Assembly: GCF_039545055.1 (NCBI RefSeq)
Contig: NZ_BAABRP010000003.1
Span: forward strand, 182,501 to 202,500
Direction: 5' to 3'
Length of the DNA: 20,000 nt
From: Deinococcus carri
GTDB lineage: Bacteria > Deinococcota > Deinococci > Deinococcales > Deinococcaceae
The notes beneath the pieces are model-generated. The model made no database searches. It had not been told where the DNA came from and saw nothing but the letters and a program-made list of their open reading frames with translations. Both the position numbers and the translations under genes were made by a program. Positions 1 to 7,928 of this stretch are shown piece after piece (position 1 is the first letter of the stretch; every line of letters begins with the position of its first letter).

Positions 1-164
1 CTCAGCTCCAGTTGCGAGCGCATCCAGGCCCGGAAGGCGGCGGCGCTGGTGAAATCGGCGGCGCTCCACTGCGGCTGCACCGCGATGACGCGGAAGTGCC
101 TGTCCGCGTTGGGCCGCTCAGGGGTGGGCTGCTCGGGCTGGGACTGCGGGGCAGGCGCGCTCAT
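1..164 (-). CDS. N-terminal fragment of a possible nitrilase-family hydrolase (partial at left edge)
   Basis: On the minus strand an ATG at 164-162 opens a frame that stays open to the window edge, giving 54 codons. After a Pro/Gln-rich start of about 20 residues the protein reads HFRVIAVQPQW and then a helix-like stretch, AAAFRAWMRSQLEL. A short hydrophobic strand ending in AVQP close to the N-terminus is typical of carbon-nitrogen hydrolases (nitrilase superfamily). The Glu-Lys-Cys catalytic residues would lie outside the window, so the family call is only suggestive. The gene is divergent from pxpB, with 48 bp between the two starts. The codon bias and GC-rich third positions look like a real gene. 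A different family cannot be excluded. Confidence 0.5.
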   Translation of the reverse strand, partial: MSAPAPQSQPEQPTPERPNADRHFRVIAVQPQWSAADFTSAAAFRAWMRSQLEL

Positions 165-200
165 GCCGCCCAGCCTACCCAGGGATATGGGGCCGCGTGG

Positions 201-206
201 AATGAT
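201..206 (+). promoter_or_regulatory. Possible leaderless -10 hexamer for pxpB
   Basis: AATGAT lies exactly 6 nt before the pxpB ATG at 213. It keeps A2 and T6 of TANNNT but not T1. No Shine-Dalgarno sequence is present. It is weaker than the other examples in this window. Confidence 0.35.
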
Positions 207-212
207 GCGCCC

Positions 213-833
213 ATGAGGGAGGCTGACATCACCCCGCTGGGGGACGCGGCGCTGGTGGTGCGCTCGCCCCTGGCGCGTGAACTGCTGGCCGACCTGGCGG
301 CCCGGCCCCTGCCCGGCGTGCGCGAGGTGGTGCCGGCGCTGGACGTGTTGACGGTGCTGTACGACCCGCTGAGCATGGCGGGGGAGAGCCTGGCGGCGGG
401 GCTGGGGGCGCGGCTGGCCAGACTGCATCCCGAACAGGACGGCACCGGCCGCACCCACGTCCTGCCCGTCACCTTCGGCGGCCCGGACCTGGGGTGGTGC
501 GCGGGGCAGGCGGGGCTGAGCGAGCCGGAGTTCGTAGCGGCCCTGTGCGCGGTCAGGCTCACGGTCGCGTTTCTGGGGTTCACGCCGGGGTTCGCCTTCC
601 TGACCGGGCTGCCGGAGCGGCTGCGGATGCCCCGGTTGAGCGCGCCGCGCGAGCGGGTCCCGGCGGGCAGCGTGGCGCTGGGTGGCCCCTGGGCGGGCGT
701 GTACCCAAGCGAGACGCCGGGGGGCTGGCGGCTGGTGGGCCGGACGGACGCGGTTCTGTTCGACCTCGCCAGGCCGCAGCCGGTGCTGTGGCGGGCGGGG
801 GACCGGGTGCGCTTCGCGGTGGCAGATGCTTGA
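213..833 (+). CDS. pxpB: 5-oxoprolinase subunit B (PxpB / KipI family)
   Basis: 206 aa, cytoplasmic. PxpB is one of three subunits (PxpA, B, C) of the ATP-dependent bacterial 5-oxoprolinase, which opens pyroglutamate to glutamate. KipI-family hallmarks run in order: GDAALVV at residues 10-16, THVLPVTFGGPDLG at 81-94, FLGFTPGFAFLTGLP at 120-134, and PRERVPAGSVALGG at 145-158. These are followed by AGVYPSETPGGWRLVGRTD at 161-179, the signature of the cyclophilin-like carboxylase-accessory fold. The frame is open further upstream, but homology begins at the ATG at 213, where an AATGAT box lies 6 nt before it. Its last 8 bases overlap pxpC, so the two are probably translationally coupled and the products form a PxpBC complex. 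Length is normal for the family (about 200-240 aa). Confidence 0.93.
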   Translation: MREADITPLGDAALVVRSPLARELLADLAARPLPGVREVVPALDVLTVLYDPLSMAGESLAAGLGARLARLHPEQDGTGRTHVLPVTFGGPDLGWCAGQAGLSEPEFVAALCAVRLTVAFLGFTPGFAFLTGLPERLRMPRLSAPRERVPAGSVALGGPWAGVYPSETPGGWRLVGRTDAVLFDLARPQPVLWRAGDRVRFAVADA

Positions 834-1800
834 GGTGCTCCGCCCCGGCCTGCAAACCACCGTGCAGGACGCGGGGAGGCGGGCACGGGCGCTGGGCGTG
901 CCCGGCGGCGGCGCAGCCGACCCGCTGGCGCTGCGGCTGGCGAACGCGCTGGTGGGCAACTCCCCCGGAGCGGCGGCCTTGGAGGTCACGCTGGCCGGTC
1001 CCACCCTGCGCTTCGGGGCGGGGACGCTGGTGGCCCTCTGTGGTGCCCCCTTCACCGCTGCGCTGGACGGCCAGCCCTTCCCGGTGGGGCGGACAGTGGC
1101 GGTGGAGGCGGGGCAGACGCTCGCCCTCGGGGGAACGGCACGGGGGGCGCGGGCGGTACTGGCCCTGCGAGGCGGCCTGAGCGGCCAGGAGGCGTTTGGG
1201 AGCCGGGGCACGGACCTGCGCTCCGGCTTCGGCGGGCACGGGGGCCGGGCGCTGCGGGCCGGGGACCGGCTGGCCTGGCTGCCGCTGCCGCCCGCCACGC
1301 CGCCGCGGGCGTTCCTCTCCCCTGACCTGCACACCCCCACCGGGCCGCACGTTACCCTGCGCGTCCTCGCCACGCCGGAGGCCACGCCCGGGCTGCTGGA
1401 CGCGCTGACGGGGCAGACCTTCCGCGTCAGCGGGCAGGCCGACCGGATGGGCGTGCGCCTGACGGAGGCCGTCCCCGCGCCGCACGACCCCGCGCGGGTG
1501 AGCCTGCCCAACGTGCCCGGGGCCGTGCAGCTTCCGCCCGACGGCCGGCCCATCCTGCTGCTGCCCGACGCGGGCACCCACGGCGGCTACCCCACACCGC
1601 TGGTCGTGGCGGCGGCGGACCTGCCCGTTCTCGGCCAGTTGCGCCCCGGCGACCGGGTGAGCTTGCGGGAAGTGACGCGGGCCGAGGCCCACGCCGCATT
1701 GCGGCAACAGGAACACGAGGTCCGGCAGGCCGAGACGGCCCTGGCCTGGTGGTACGCGGGGCAGAGGGAGGCACCGCACAAATCCCGCCCGCCTCGCTGA
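826..1800 (+). CDS. pxpC: 5-oxoprolinase subunit C (PxpC / biotin-dependent carboxyltransferase-like)
   Basis: 324 aa, cytoplasmic partner of PxpB. The start, MLEVLRPGLQTTVQDAGR, is the classic PxpC/KipA opening. It is followed by GVPGGGAADPLALRLANALVGN (residues 23-44), ALEVTLAGPTLRFG, and LALRGGLSGQEAFGSRGTDLRSGFGGHGGRALRAGD in the first half. The second half has SGQADRMGVRL, then PGAVQLPPDGRPILLLPDAGTHGGYP and LRPGDRVSL, all expected positions for this family. The tail of about 40 residues after LREVT (ending near the stop) is charged and variable. The ATG at 826 overlaps the pxpB stop, which fixes the start. Total length matches known PxpC proteins (about 310-330 aa). Confidence 0.93.
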   Translation: MLEVLRPGLQTTVQDAGRRARALGVPGGGAADPLALRLANALVGNSPGAAALEVTLAGPTLRFGAGTLVALCGAPFTAALDGQPFPVGRTVAVEAGQTLALGGTARGARAVLALRGGLSGQEAFGSRGTDLRSGFGGHGGRALRAGDRLAWLPLPPATPPRAFLSPDLHTPTGPHVTLRVLATPEATPGLLDALTGQTFRVSGQADRMGVRLTEAVPAPHDPARVSLPNVPGAVQLPPDGRPILLLPDAGTHGGYPTPLVVAAADLPVLGQLRPGDRVSLREVTRAEAHAALRQQEHEVRQAETALAWWYAGQREAPHKSRPPR

Positions 1801-1832
1801 CGTGCGGGCGCAAGTGTGGGAGAGTGGCCCCC

Positions 1833-2432
1833 ATGAAGCTGCGGGACCTGCTCCGCCCCTCGCCCGACCCGGCCAGCGCCGGGGACACTGAACCCGGTGG
1901 CCTGCGTGCCGCCGCGCGCCGCGCCGCCGGGGCCGCCTGGCGTGACCCCCGGGTGCAGGATGCCCGCGCGGGCCTGCGGGAACGGGCGCAGGAATGGCGC
2001 AGCGAGGTGCAGAGCCGGGCCGACGCCAGGCTGGAGCAGGTTATCGAGCGGCGCTACGGGGGGCAGGGCACGCCACCCGAGGCCGTCAGCGCCCTCCTCG
2101 CGCAGAGGCGGCAGGCGCGGGAGGCCCACGCGGCGCGGCTGCGGGCCAGGCAGGCTCTGCTCGCGCTGGCCGAAACCCCGGAGCAGCGCCGGGTGCTGAC
2201 GCAGGTGGCGCAGGCGACGCCCTGGGCGGGCGGCGAGGCCGGGGAGGTGCGCTACACGGCGCTGCTGGACCAGCTCGCGCCCTCCGGCAGCCCCGAGGCG
2301 GAGATGGGCGTCCACCGCGCCCTCTGGACCCTGGCCGAGCGCCGGGTGCTGGCCGTGTCGCCGCACGGGGTAGTCACGGCCTGCCCGCTGCCGTCCCCGC
2401 TGGCCCTGCCCGCGCCCTCCGAACGCGCTTGA
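1833..2432 (+). CDS. Unknown helical protein inserted between pxpC and pxpA
   Basis: 199 aa and not recognised. It has no signal peptide or membrane segment. Residues about 25-125 are rich in Ala, Arg, Glu and Gln with regular heptad-like spacing, as in long amphipathic helices or a coiled coil (for example RERAQEWRSEVQSRADARLEQVIERR). The C-terminal third is more globular, with GEVRYTALLDQLAPSGSPEAEMGVHRALWTLAERRVLAVSPHGVV resembling a small winged-helix-like segment. This last point is an impression, not a family match. It starts 32 bp after the pxpC stop and ends 17 bp before pxpA, on the same strand, so it is very likely cotranscribed with them. A weak GAGAGT box lies 7 nt before the ATG and there is no clear ribosome site. 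Reading frame and codon use match the neighbours. Confidence 0.8.
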   Translation: MKLRDLLRPSPDPASAGDTEPGGLRAAARRAAGAAWRDPRVQDARAGLRERAQEWRSEVQSRADARLEQVIERRYGGQGTPPEAVSALLAQRRQAREAHAARLRARQALLALAETPEQRRVLTQVAQATPWAGGEAGEVRYTALLDQLAPSGSPEAEMGVHRALWTLAERRVLAVSPHGVVTACPLPSPLALPAPSERA

Positions 2433-2437
2433 ACCCC

Positions 2438-2443
2438 TATGCT
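2438..2443 (+). promoter_or_regulatory. Leaderless -10 hexamer of pxpA
   Basis: TATGCT is followed by 6 nt (gccccc) and then the ATG at 2450. No Shine-Dalgarno sequence is present. This geometry is that of Deinococcus leaderless promoters, so pxpA may have its own transcript inside the pxp cluster. Confidence 0.6.
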
Positions 2444-2449
2444 GCCCCC

Positions 2450-3199
<750 letters not shown>

Positions 3200-3214
3200 C
3201 CCGGCGGGAGGCAG

Positions 3215-5689
3215 TCAGCGGACCCGCGGCCCAGGAGGCTCGCTCTCCACGCCCCCCAGCTCCAGTTCGCGCCACAGCCGCCGGGCTTCCCCGGCGCACT
3301 CGCCCGGAGGCACGCGCTGGCCCTCACGCCAGGCCTGGCGTTCGGCAGCGCTGCGCAGCTGGCCCGGCAGGTGTTCCAACCGCCGGTCGATGGCCGCGAG
3401 CAGCCGGGAAGGCGCGCGCGGCTGGCAGGCGCGGCCCCGCACGAGGGTCAGGCCGTAGAGGCGGCAGGCCAGCGGACGCTGCCCCAGGTGCCAGGCGACC
3501 TCCGCCATCTGAAAGAGCGCCAGTTCCTCGCCCCAGCACCAGCCGCACTCCTCCCAGGTGCGGAGCTGTTCTCCCAGCAGGGGAAGCGCCGCGGCGGCCT
3601 GCCCCTGCTCCAGCAGCCAAGCACACAGGGCGTACAGTTCCTGCCCCAGCAGCCAGGGCTGGCCCAGTTCACGCGACTCGTCGACCCTGGCCCGCAGGGA
3701 GGCCAGGTCACGCCGCTCGCCCTGCTGGGCGCGGGCCTCCAGGGCGCACAGGGCCATGCCCCAGGGGTCGCCCTGCTCGGAGAACAGCCGGTGGGCGGCG
3801 CGCAGATGCCGGGCGCGTGCCCCGGCCTCCTCGTGTCGCAGGGCCGTGCGCAGGTGGGCCAGGGCGCGCACCCAGGCGGAAGGGACGGCCAGCCCCCCCG
3901 CGACCCGCCAGCGGCGCTCCCCGTTAGCCGGGGCGTCCGGCCCGGGGGAGAACTGCGCCCGGCGGTCCAGCGCCACCTGCCCCTGCCCCCGCAGCAGCCA
4001 CCACCACGTCAGCTCGTCCAGGAGGCGGCGGGCCAGGTCAGGCACCTCGGGAGACTCTGCTGGCGGCTGCCGGGCCGCCCAGTCGAGCGCCTGCCGGATG
4101 TCCGGTTCCAGGCGGCGCAGCTGGGCCTGGGCGTGCCCGTGGCGTTCGCTGCGCAGGTCGGCGGTCAGGCCCTGCACCGCCCCGGCCACCAGCCGCAGCC
4201 GCCGCAGCTCGGCCCCGGGGGGCGGGGGCAGCACGTGGGTCAGGTACGCGCGGACCAGCCGGGGCACGCCAAAGCAGCCCTGGCCGTCCAGCTCGGTCAC
4301 GTGGAGCAGGGAGGCGGCCCAGAGCGTTTCGAGTTCGGGCAGCAGCTCCCCGGCGGGACGTTCCAGCAGCAGGGCCAGCTCGTCCAGCCGCGCCGGACCC
4401 TCCAGCACGCCCAGCCAGCGCAGCAGCTCACGTGCCGGGTCCGGCAGCCCCGCCAGGTTGTGACGCATCAGGCTGCCCAGGTCGCGGTGGTGGGGGGGAT
4501 GCGCGGCGGCCACCGACCGCAGCAGCAGGCGGCCGGGTTCGCGGAGCTGCTCCAGCAGGGCGGCCGGCGCGAGAACGGCGGTGTGGGCGGCGGCCCACTC
4601 CAGGGCCAGCGGCAGGCCGTCGAGCGCCTCACAGATGGCGGCGACCGCGGGGCCGTCATGGGGCAGACCGGGCCGCACGCCCTGGGCACGGTCCACGAAC
4701 AGCGCCGCCGCCGGGTAGGCCAGCAGCTCGTTCCAGCGCTGCCCCCAGGCGTCACGCGGGGGCACCGGGAGGGGCCGCAGGTGGGAAAGCGCCTCCCCCG
4801 GCAGGCCCAGGGGCCGCTGGCGCACCAGCAGCAGGCGGTGTTCGGGCAGGGCACGGCGCAGTTCGGCCACCACCTCCGCGCCGCCTTCCAGGTGGTCGGC
4901 CCCGTCGAGCACCAGCAGTCCCGGCCAGGCCCGCAGGTGCAGGGCCAGCTGGGGCAGGTCGCTCACGCCGCCCAGGTCCAGGGCCTGCCCCAGGCGGGCG
5001 TATACCTCGGGAGCCGTGCGGCACCCCGTCAGGTCGAGGGCCAGCGCCGGTCCCTGGGCCACCGGCCAGCGGGCCACCAGCTCGCGGACCAGCGCCGTCT
5101 TGCCGACGCCCCCCAGACCGTGCAGCGTGACCAGCGGGTGCTGCGCCAGCCGGGCGTTCAGCGCGTGCAGGTCCAGCTCGCGGCCCAGCAGGCGGGGCCG
5201 GGGAGCCGCGGCCGGGGAGACCTCGGGCGGGGCGGCGGGGCCACGGAAGCGGGCATGCAGCGCGGCCAGGCTCCCCCGGCGTGCCCTGACCCAGGCGGCC
5301 AGTTCGCCGCCGGGCAGCGCGACGCCGGCCAGAAAAGGCCCCTGCCACAGCCCCCGCACCTCCTCGGCCTGTCCGGCGGCGGCGGCCTGTTCCAGCGCCT
5401 GCACGTCGGTCCACAGCGGCACGCAGGCCACCGAACTGCGGTCGGTCAGCAGGACGCCCGGCAGCTTGCGGCGCAGGCCCGAGAGGCTGACCCGCAGGTT
5501 GTTGCGGGCATCACCCGGCGGCAGTTCCGGCCAGAGCAGCGCGGCCAGCGCCTCCCGCTCGTGGCGGCCCTCCAGCGCCAGGCGGGCCAGCAGCAGCAGC
5601 GCCTTGCCTGCCAGCGCCACCGCCTGCCCCTGCCAGAGCAGCCGCGGCGCGCCGAGGAGATGCAGCGAGAGGACCGGGGGCGAAGTCAC
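3215..5689 (-). CDS. AfsR/SARP-like regulator: winged helix, short BTAD, STAND NTPase, helical repeats
   Basis: 824 aa, cytoplasmic. Residues 5-95 look like an OmpR-type winged helix of the SARP kind (LHLLGAPRLLWQGQAVAL, WPELPPGDARNNLRVSLSGLRRKL). Residues about 93-150 form a strongly shortened BTAD-like helical region. A linker leads to LLGRELDLHALNARL (167-181), Walker A GLGGVGKTAL (191-200), Walker B LLVLDGAD (258-265) and GLPLALEWAA (358-367), which together define an AfsR/LuxR-type STAND NTPase. From about 380 to the end it is helical and TPR-like. The start is a GTG at 5689, 8 nt after a TATGCT box. An ATG at 5702 lies in another frame and lacks the winged-helix sequence. Heptamer repeats overlap the promoter. 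The gene lies 85 bp downstream of the usher on the same strand and could be read through from it. Ligand and target genes are unknown. NTP-dependent oligomerisation is inferred from the family. Confidence 0.87.
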   Translation of the reverse strand: MTSPPVLSLHLLGAPRLLWQGQAVALAGKALLLLARLALEGRHEREALAALLWPELPPGDARNNLRVSLSGLRRKLPGVLLTDRSSVACVPLWTDVQALEQAAAAGQAEEVRGLWQGPFLAGVALPGGELAAWVRARRGSLAALHARFRGPAAPPEVSPAAAPRPRLLGRELDLHALNARLAQHPLVTLHGLGGVGKTALVRELVARWPVAQGPALALDLTGCRTAPEVYARLGQALDLGGVSDLPQLALHLRAWPGLLVLDGADHLEGGAEVVAELRRALPEHRLLLVRQRPLGLPGEALSHLRPLPVPPRDAWGQRWNELLAYPAAALFVDRAQGVRPGLPHDGPAVAAICEALDGLPLALEWAAAHTAVLAPAALLEQLREPGRLLLRSVAAAHPPHHRDLGSLMRHNLAGLPDPARELLRWLGVLEGPARLDELALLLERPAGELLPELETLWAASLLHVTELDGQGCFGVPRLVRAYLTHVLPPPPGAELRRLRLVAGAVQGLTADLRSERHGHAQAQLRRLEPDIRQALDWAARQPPAESPEVPDLARRLLDELTWWWLLRGQGQVALDRRAQFSPGPDAPANGERRWRVAGGLAVPSAWVRALAHLRTALRHEEAGARARHLRAAHRLFSEQGDPWGMALCALEARAQQGERRDLASLRARVDESRELGQPWLLGQELYALCAWLLEQGQAAAALPLLGEQLRTWEECGWCWGEELALFQMAEVAWHLGQRPLACRLYGLTLVRGRACQPRAPSRLLAAIDRRLEHLPGQLRSAAERQAWREGQRVPPGECAGEARRLWRELELGGVESEPPGPRVR

Positions 5690-5715
5690 CTTGACTCAGC
5701 ATAGACTCAGGTGAC
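5685..5715. promoter_or_regulatory. Candidate operator: 7-4-7 direct repeats plus inverted repeat at the SARP promoter
   Basis: On the + strand GACTCAG occurs at 5693-5699 and again at 5704-5710, two exact heptamers with a 4-bp spacer (11-bp period). They are framed by a 7-bp inverted repeat, GTCACCT (5685-5691) and AGGTGAC (5709-5715). Read in the gene direction, the heptamers (CTGAGTC) flank and overlap the TATGCT -10 (5698-5703), 8 nt before the GTG start. SARP regulators are known to bind heptamer direct repeats spaced by 4 bp, so autoregulation is an attractive inference. Confidence 0.5.
5698..5703 (-). promoter_or_regulatory. -10 hexamer (TATGCT) of the SARP-type gene
   Basis: On the minus strand TATGCT lies 8 nt before the GTG start at 5689, with no proper ribosome site. 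This is consistent with a leaderless or near-leaderless transcript, separate from the usher operon. Confidence 0.45.
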
Positions 5716-5722
5716 CCTCACC

Positions 5723-5744
5723 GTCCTGGCAAGACCAGCAGGAC
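5723..5744. other. Short hairpin between usher and SARP gene
   Basis: GTCCTG (5723-5728) pairs with CAGGAC (5739-5744) around a 10-nt loop that itself can form CTGG/CCAG. It lies in the 85-bp gap between the usher stop and the SARP start. It has no U-tract on either strand, so it is at best a weak terminator or processing site. Confidence 0.35.
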
Positions 5745-5774
5745 GCGAATTCATGAAGACTTCAGGGGCAGTCC

Positions 5775-7928
5775 TCAGGGGCAGCGCTGCTCCTCGCCCG
5801 CGGCCAACGTGAGGCTACAACTCCGGCTGCCGTCCTCGGCGCGCACGGTGACAGGGGTGCCGGGGGCCAGAGTCTGGTCGATCAGCACGTTGCCGTCGAG
5901 GTCGGTAAAGAAGTTGCGCTCCCCCGCCGACACCAGGACGTAGGCCGCCGGGGTGCCGTCCGGCCACAGAATCCGCACCCAGCGTTTGCGCTGGAAGTTG
6001 GCGCTCCAGTCGTACTGCGACACCCCGGCGGTCCCCAGCTTGAGCGGCTTCTCGTCGTCGCCCACCTCGGTCTCGAAGGTCAGGAGGTTGGTGGCGACCT
6101 GAAGGACCACGTTCGCGCCGGGCGTGAGGCCGGTGAAGAACAGGTCGCCGCGCCCGTTCGCCCGTTGCAGGCTCCCACCCGACACCCGCACGGGCAGACC
6201 CGGCACGCCGGTCCGGACCAGCAGGGACACCCCCTCCTGCGCCGCGCCGCGCAGGAAGCGTCCCCCCACGAAGGTGACCCCCAGCTCCCCCTGGGCCACC
6301 AGATTGCCGTCCACGTCGGCTCCCAGGATCAGGGGCCACACGCCGGTGTTGCGGTAGGTCACGCCCCAGGCATTCGGGCCGAACACCGTGAGCTGATGCT
6401 CGCCGTAGCTGGCCGACACCGAACCGCGCCCCGTGAGGCTCCCGACGGGCTGGTCGGCGGTGGGGGGCAGATGCGCCAGGCCCGCGCCGGCTCCCAGCGT
6501 CAGGCCGCTGGGCAGGCGGTAGGTCAGGCCCAGGCTGGCCCCGTAGCGGGAGGGGTCGCGGTAGTTGAGCTGGGCCTGCACGCTCCACTGCGGGCTGATC
6601 TGGTAGTCGGTCGTCAGCCACACCGCGCCCTGCTTCGCCCCGAAGTCGTACTGGCCGGTCAGGGAGGTTTGCAGCCTCAGGGTGTTGTAGCTCAGGCCCA
6701 GGGCCACGCTCGGGGCCAGGGGCGAGCTGGTGGGCAGCGACAGGTCGACCACGTAGGTCAGCGGTCCCAGCGGCGCGGCGTACCCGGCATCCACGCTGCC
6801 GCTGAAGCCCGCCTCGTCGTGCAGCAGGCTGGCCCCCACCCGCCCGCGCCCCGGCCCCAGCGGGCCGCCCAGCGAGGCGGACGCGCTCTGGCGGCTGCCC
6901 GTCAGTTGCGTCTGCCCCTGCACGGTGAGGCCCCGGCCCAGGCCGTAGGCCCCCGAGGCCCGCACCGTCGCCTGCCCGCCCTGCACCCCGGCGCGGGCAT
7001 TCACGGCGTAGGCTCCCTGGCTGAGGTTGATCTGGGTGCGGCTGAAGGGCAGCGGCACGATGCGGGTGCCGCGCGCGTCCTGCACAAAGGCCAGCAGGAC
7101 GCCCTCGCTGGCCGGAAAGGGCAGGTTGCGCAGCAGGAAGCGGCCGGCGGGCGCGCGGAAGCGGGCGATCTGGCGGTCCTCGTACAGCAGGGTCACGGTG
7201 GCGTCGAGCGGCAGGTTCAGGACGAGTTCGGGCACCAGGGTCCCCTCGGGGCTGTGGCCCTGCACCTCCAGGCCGCTGAAGCCGCTCCCCAGGCCCTCCG
7301 GGGACAGCCGCACCACGCCCCCCACCGTCCAGTTCTCGTTCAGCAGGACCGCGCCGGACACCGCCCCGCTGAGCCGCGCCTGCTGGGGCGTTCCGCTCAG
7401 GTTCACGTCCACCCCGGCGCGGTAGCGGTCCACCTGGGCACCCAGCGAGAAGCCGACCGTTCCCTGCGGGGCCTCGCCCGCCTGCCGCAGCACGTCGAAG
7501 CGGCCCGCGACCGAGAAGGCGGGCAGGCTGGTCAGCCGCTCCCCGAACGTTCCCCCGAAATCCAGCTCGCCGCCCGACAGAAGCTGCGCGGCGGCCTGCA
7601 CGGTGAGGGTCAGCTCGTTGGGGTCGAACTGGAGGTCCAGGCCCGGCGCGAGCTGCACGTAGGGCCGCCCCTCGCACTCGGCGCGGGCCACGGCGTAGGC
7701 GGCCTCAGCGGACTGCAACGCCTCGGCGGGCACCCAGATCTGCTCGCCCACCCGCCGCACCGGCAGGTCGCCGCGGGCCAGGCCCCCCACCGTCACCGCC
7801 ACCACCTCCGGCTCGCTGTCGCAGGGGGGGGCCGCGCCCGCCGCGCCCAGCAGCAGGGCGGCGGCCAGGGCCGCGGCGCAGCGGCCCGCGCCGGGCCACC
7901 CGGCCTCAGCGGACCTGGACTTTTTCAC
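5775..7928 (-). CDS. Outer-membrane usher of a chaperone-usher fibre system (FimD/PapC-like)
   Basis: 717 aa. The predicted signal peptide spans residues 1 to about 33 (KKSR start, Ala/Leu-rich core, GAAGAA). Ushers form a gated beta-barrel that receives chaperone-subunit complexes and threads the fibre out. The sequence supports this: short alternating strands of Gly, Tyr and aromatic residues run through most of the protein, with usher-like segments such as FLLRNLPFPASEGVLLAFVQDARGTRIVPLPF. The C-terminal domain has YVLVSAGERNFFTDLDGNVLIDQ and two cysteines (704 and 716), as in PapC_C domains. It is shorter than FimD (about 830-850 aa), mostly through a reduced N-terminal region. The start is a GTG 23 bp inside the chaperone 3' end, preceding the only signal peptide, so the genes are coupled. 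A 10-bp repeat, TCAGGGGCAG, straddles the stop. Confidence 0.88.
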   Translation of the reverse strand: MKKSRSAEAGWPGAGRCAAALAAALLLGAAGAAPPCDSEPEVVAVTVGGLARGDLPVRRVGEQIWVPAEALQSAEAAYAVARAECEGRPYVQLAPGLDLQFDPNELTLTVQAAAQLLSGGELDFGGTFGERLTSLPAFSVAGRFDVLRQAGEAPQGTVGFSLGAQVDRYRAGVDVNLSGTPQQARLSGAVSGAVLLNENWTVGGVVRLSPEGLGSGFSGLEVQGHSPEGTLVPELVLNLPLDATVTLLYEDRQIARFRAPAGRFLLRNLPFPASEGVLLAFVQDARGTRIVPLPFSRTQINLSQGAYAVNARAGVQGGQATVRASGAYGLGRGLTVQGQTQLTGSRQSASASLGGPLGPGRGRVGASLLHDEAGFSGSVDAGYAAPLGPLTYVVDLSLPTSSPLAPSVALGLSYNTLRLQTSLTGQYDFGAKQGAVWLTTDYQISPQWSVQAQLNYRDPSRYGASLGLTYRLPSGLTLGAGAGLAHLPPTADQPVGSLTGRGSVSASYGEHQLTVFGPNAWGVTYRNTGVWPLILGADVDGNLVAQGELGVTFVGGRFLRGAAQEGVSLLVRTGVPGLPVRVSGGSLQRANGRGDLFFTGLTPGANVVLQVATNLLTFETEVGDDEKPLKLGTAGVSQYDWSANFQRKRWVRILWPDGTPAAYVLVSAGERNFFTDLDGNVLIDQTLAPGTPVTVRAEDGSRSCSLTLAAGEEQRCP

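Noticed and set aside
580..1779. 399-aa minus-strand frame opposite pxpB/pxpC
   Set aside because: Pro/Arg/Gln-rich antisense frame; both opposite genes have family-wide motifs.
5511..5702. ATG at 5702 as start of the SARP-type protein
   Set aside because: It is in a different frame, which reads to a stop after 63 codons and does not encode the winged helix.
3371..5704. 777-aa open frame on the + strand opposite the SARP-type gene
   Set aside because: It is the antisense shadow of a very GC-rich gene. It is dominated by Gln, Pro, Gly and Arg and has no domain motif, while the minus-strand frame has clear Walker and winged-helix motifs.
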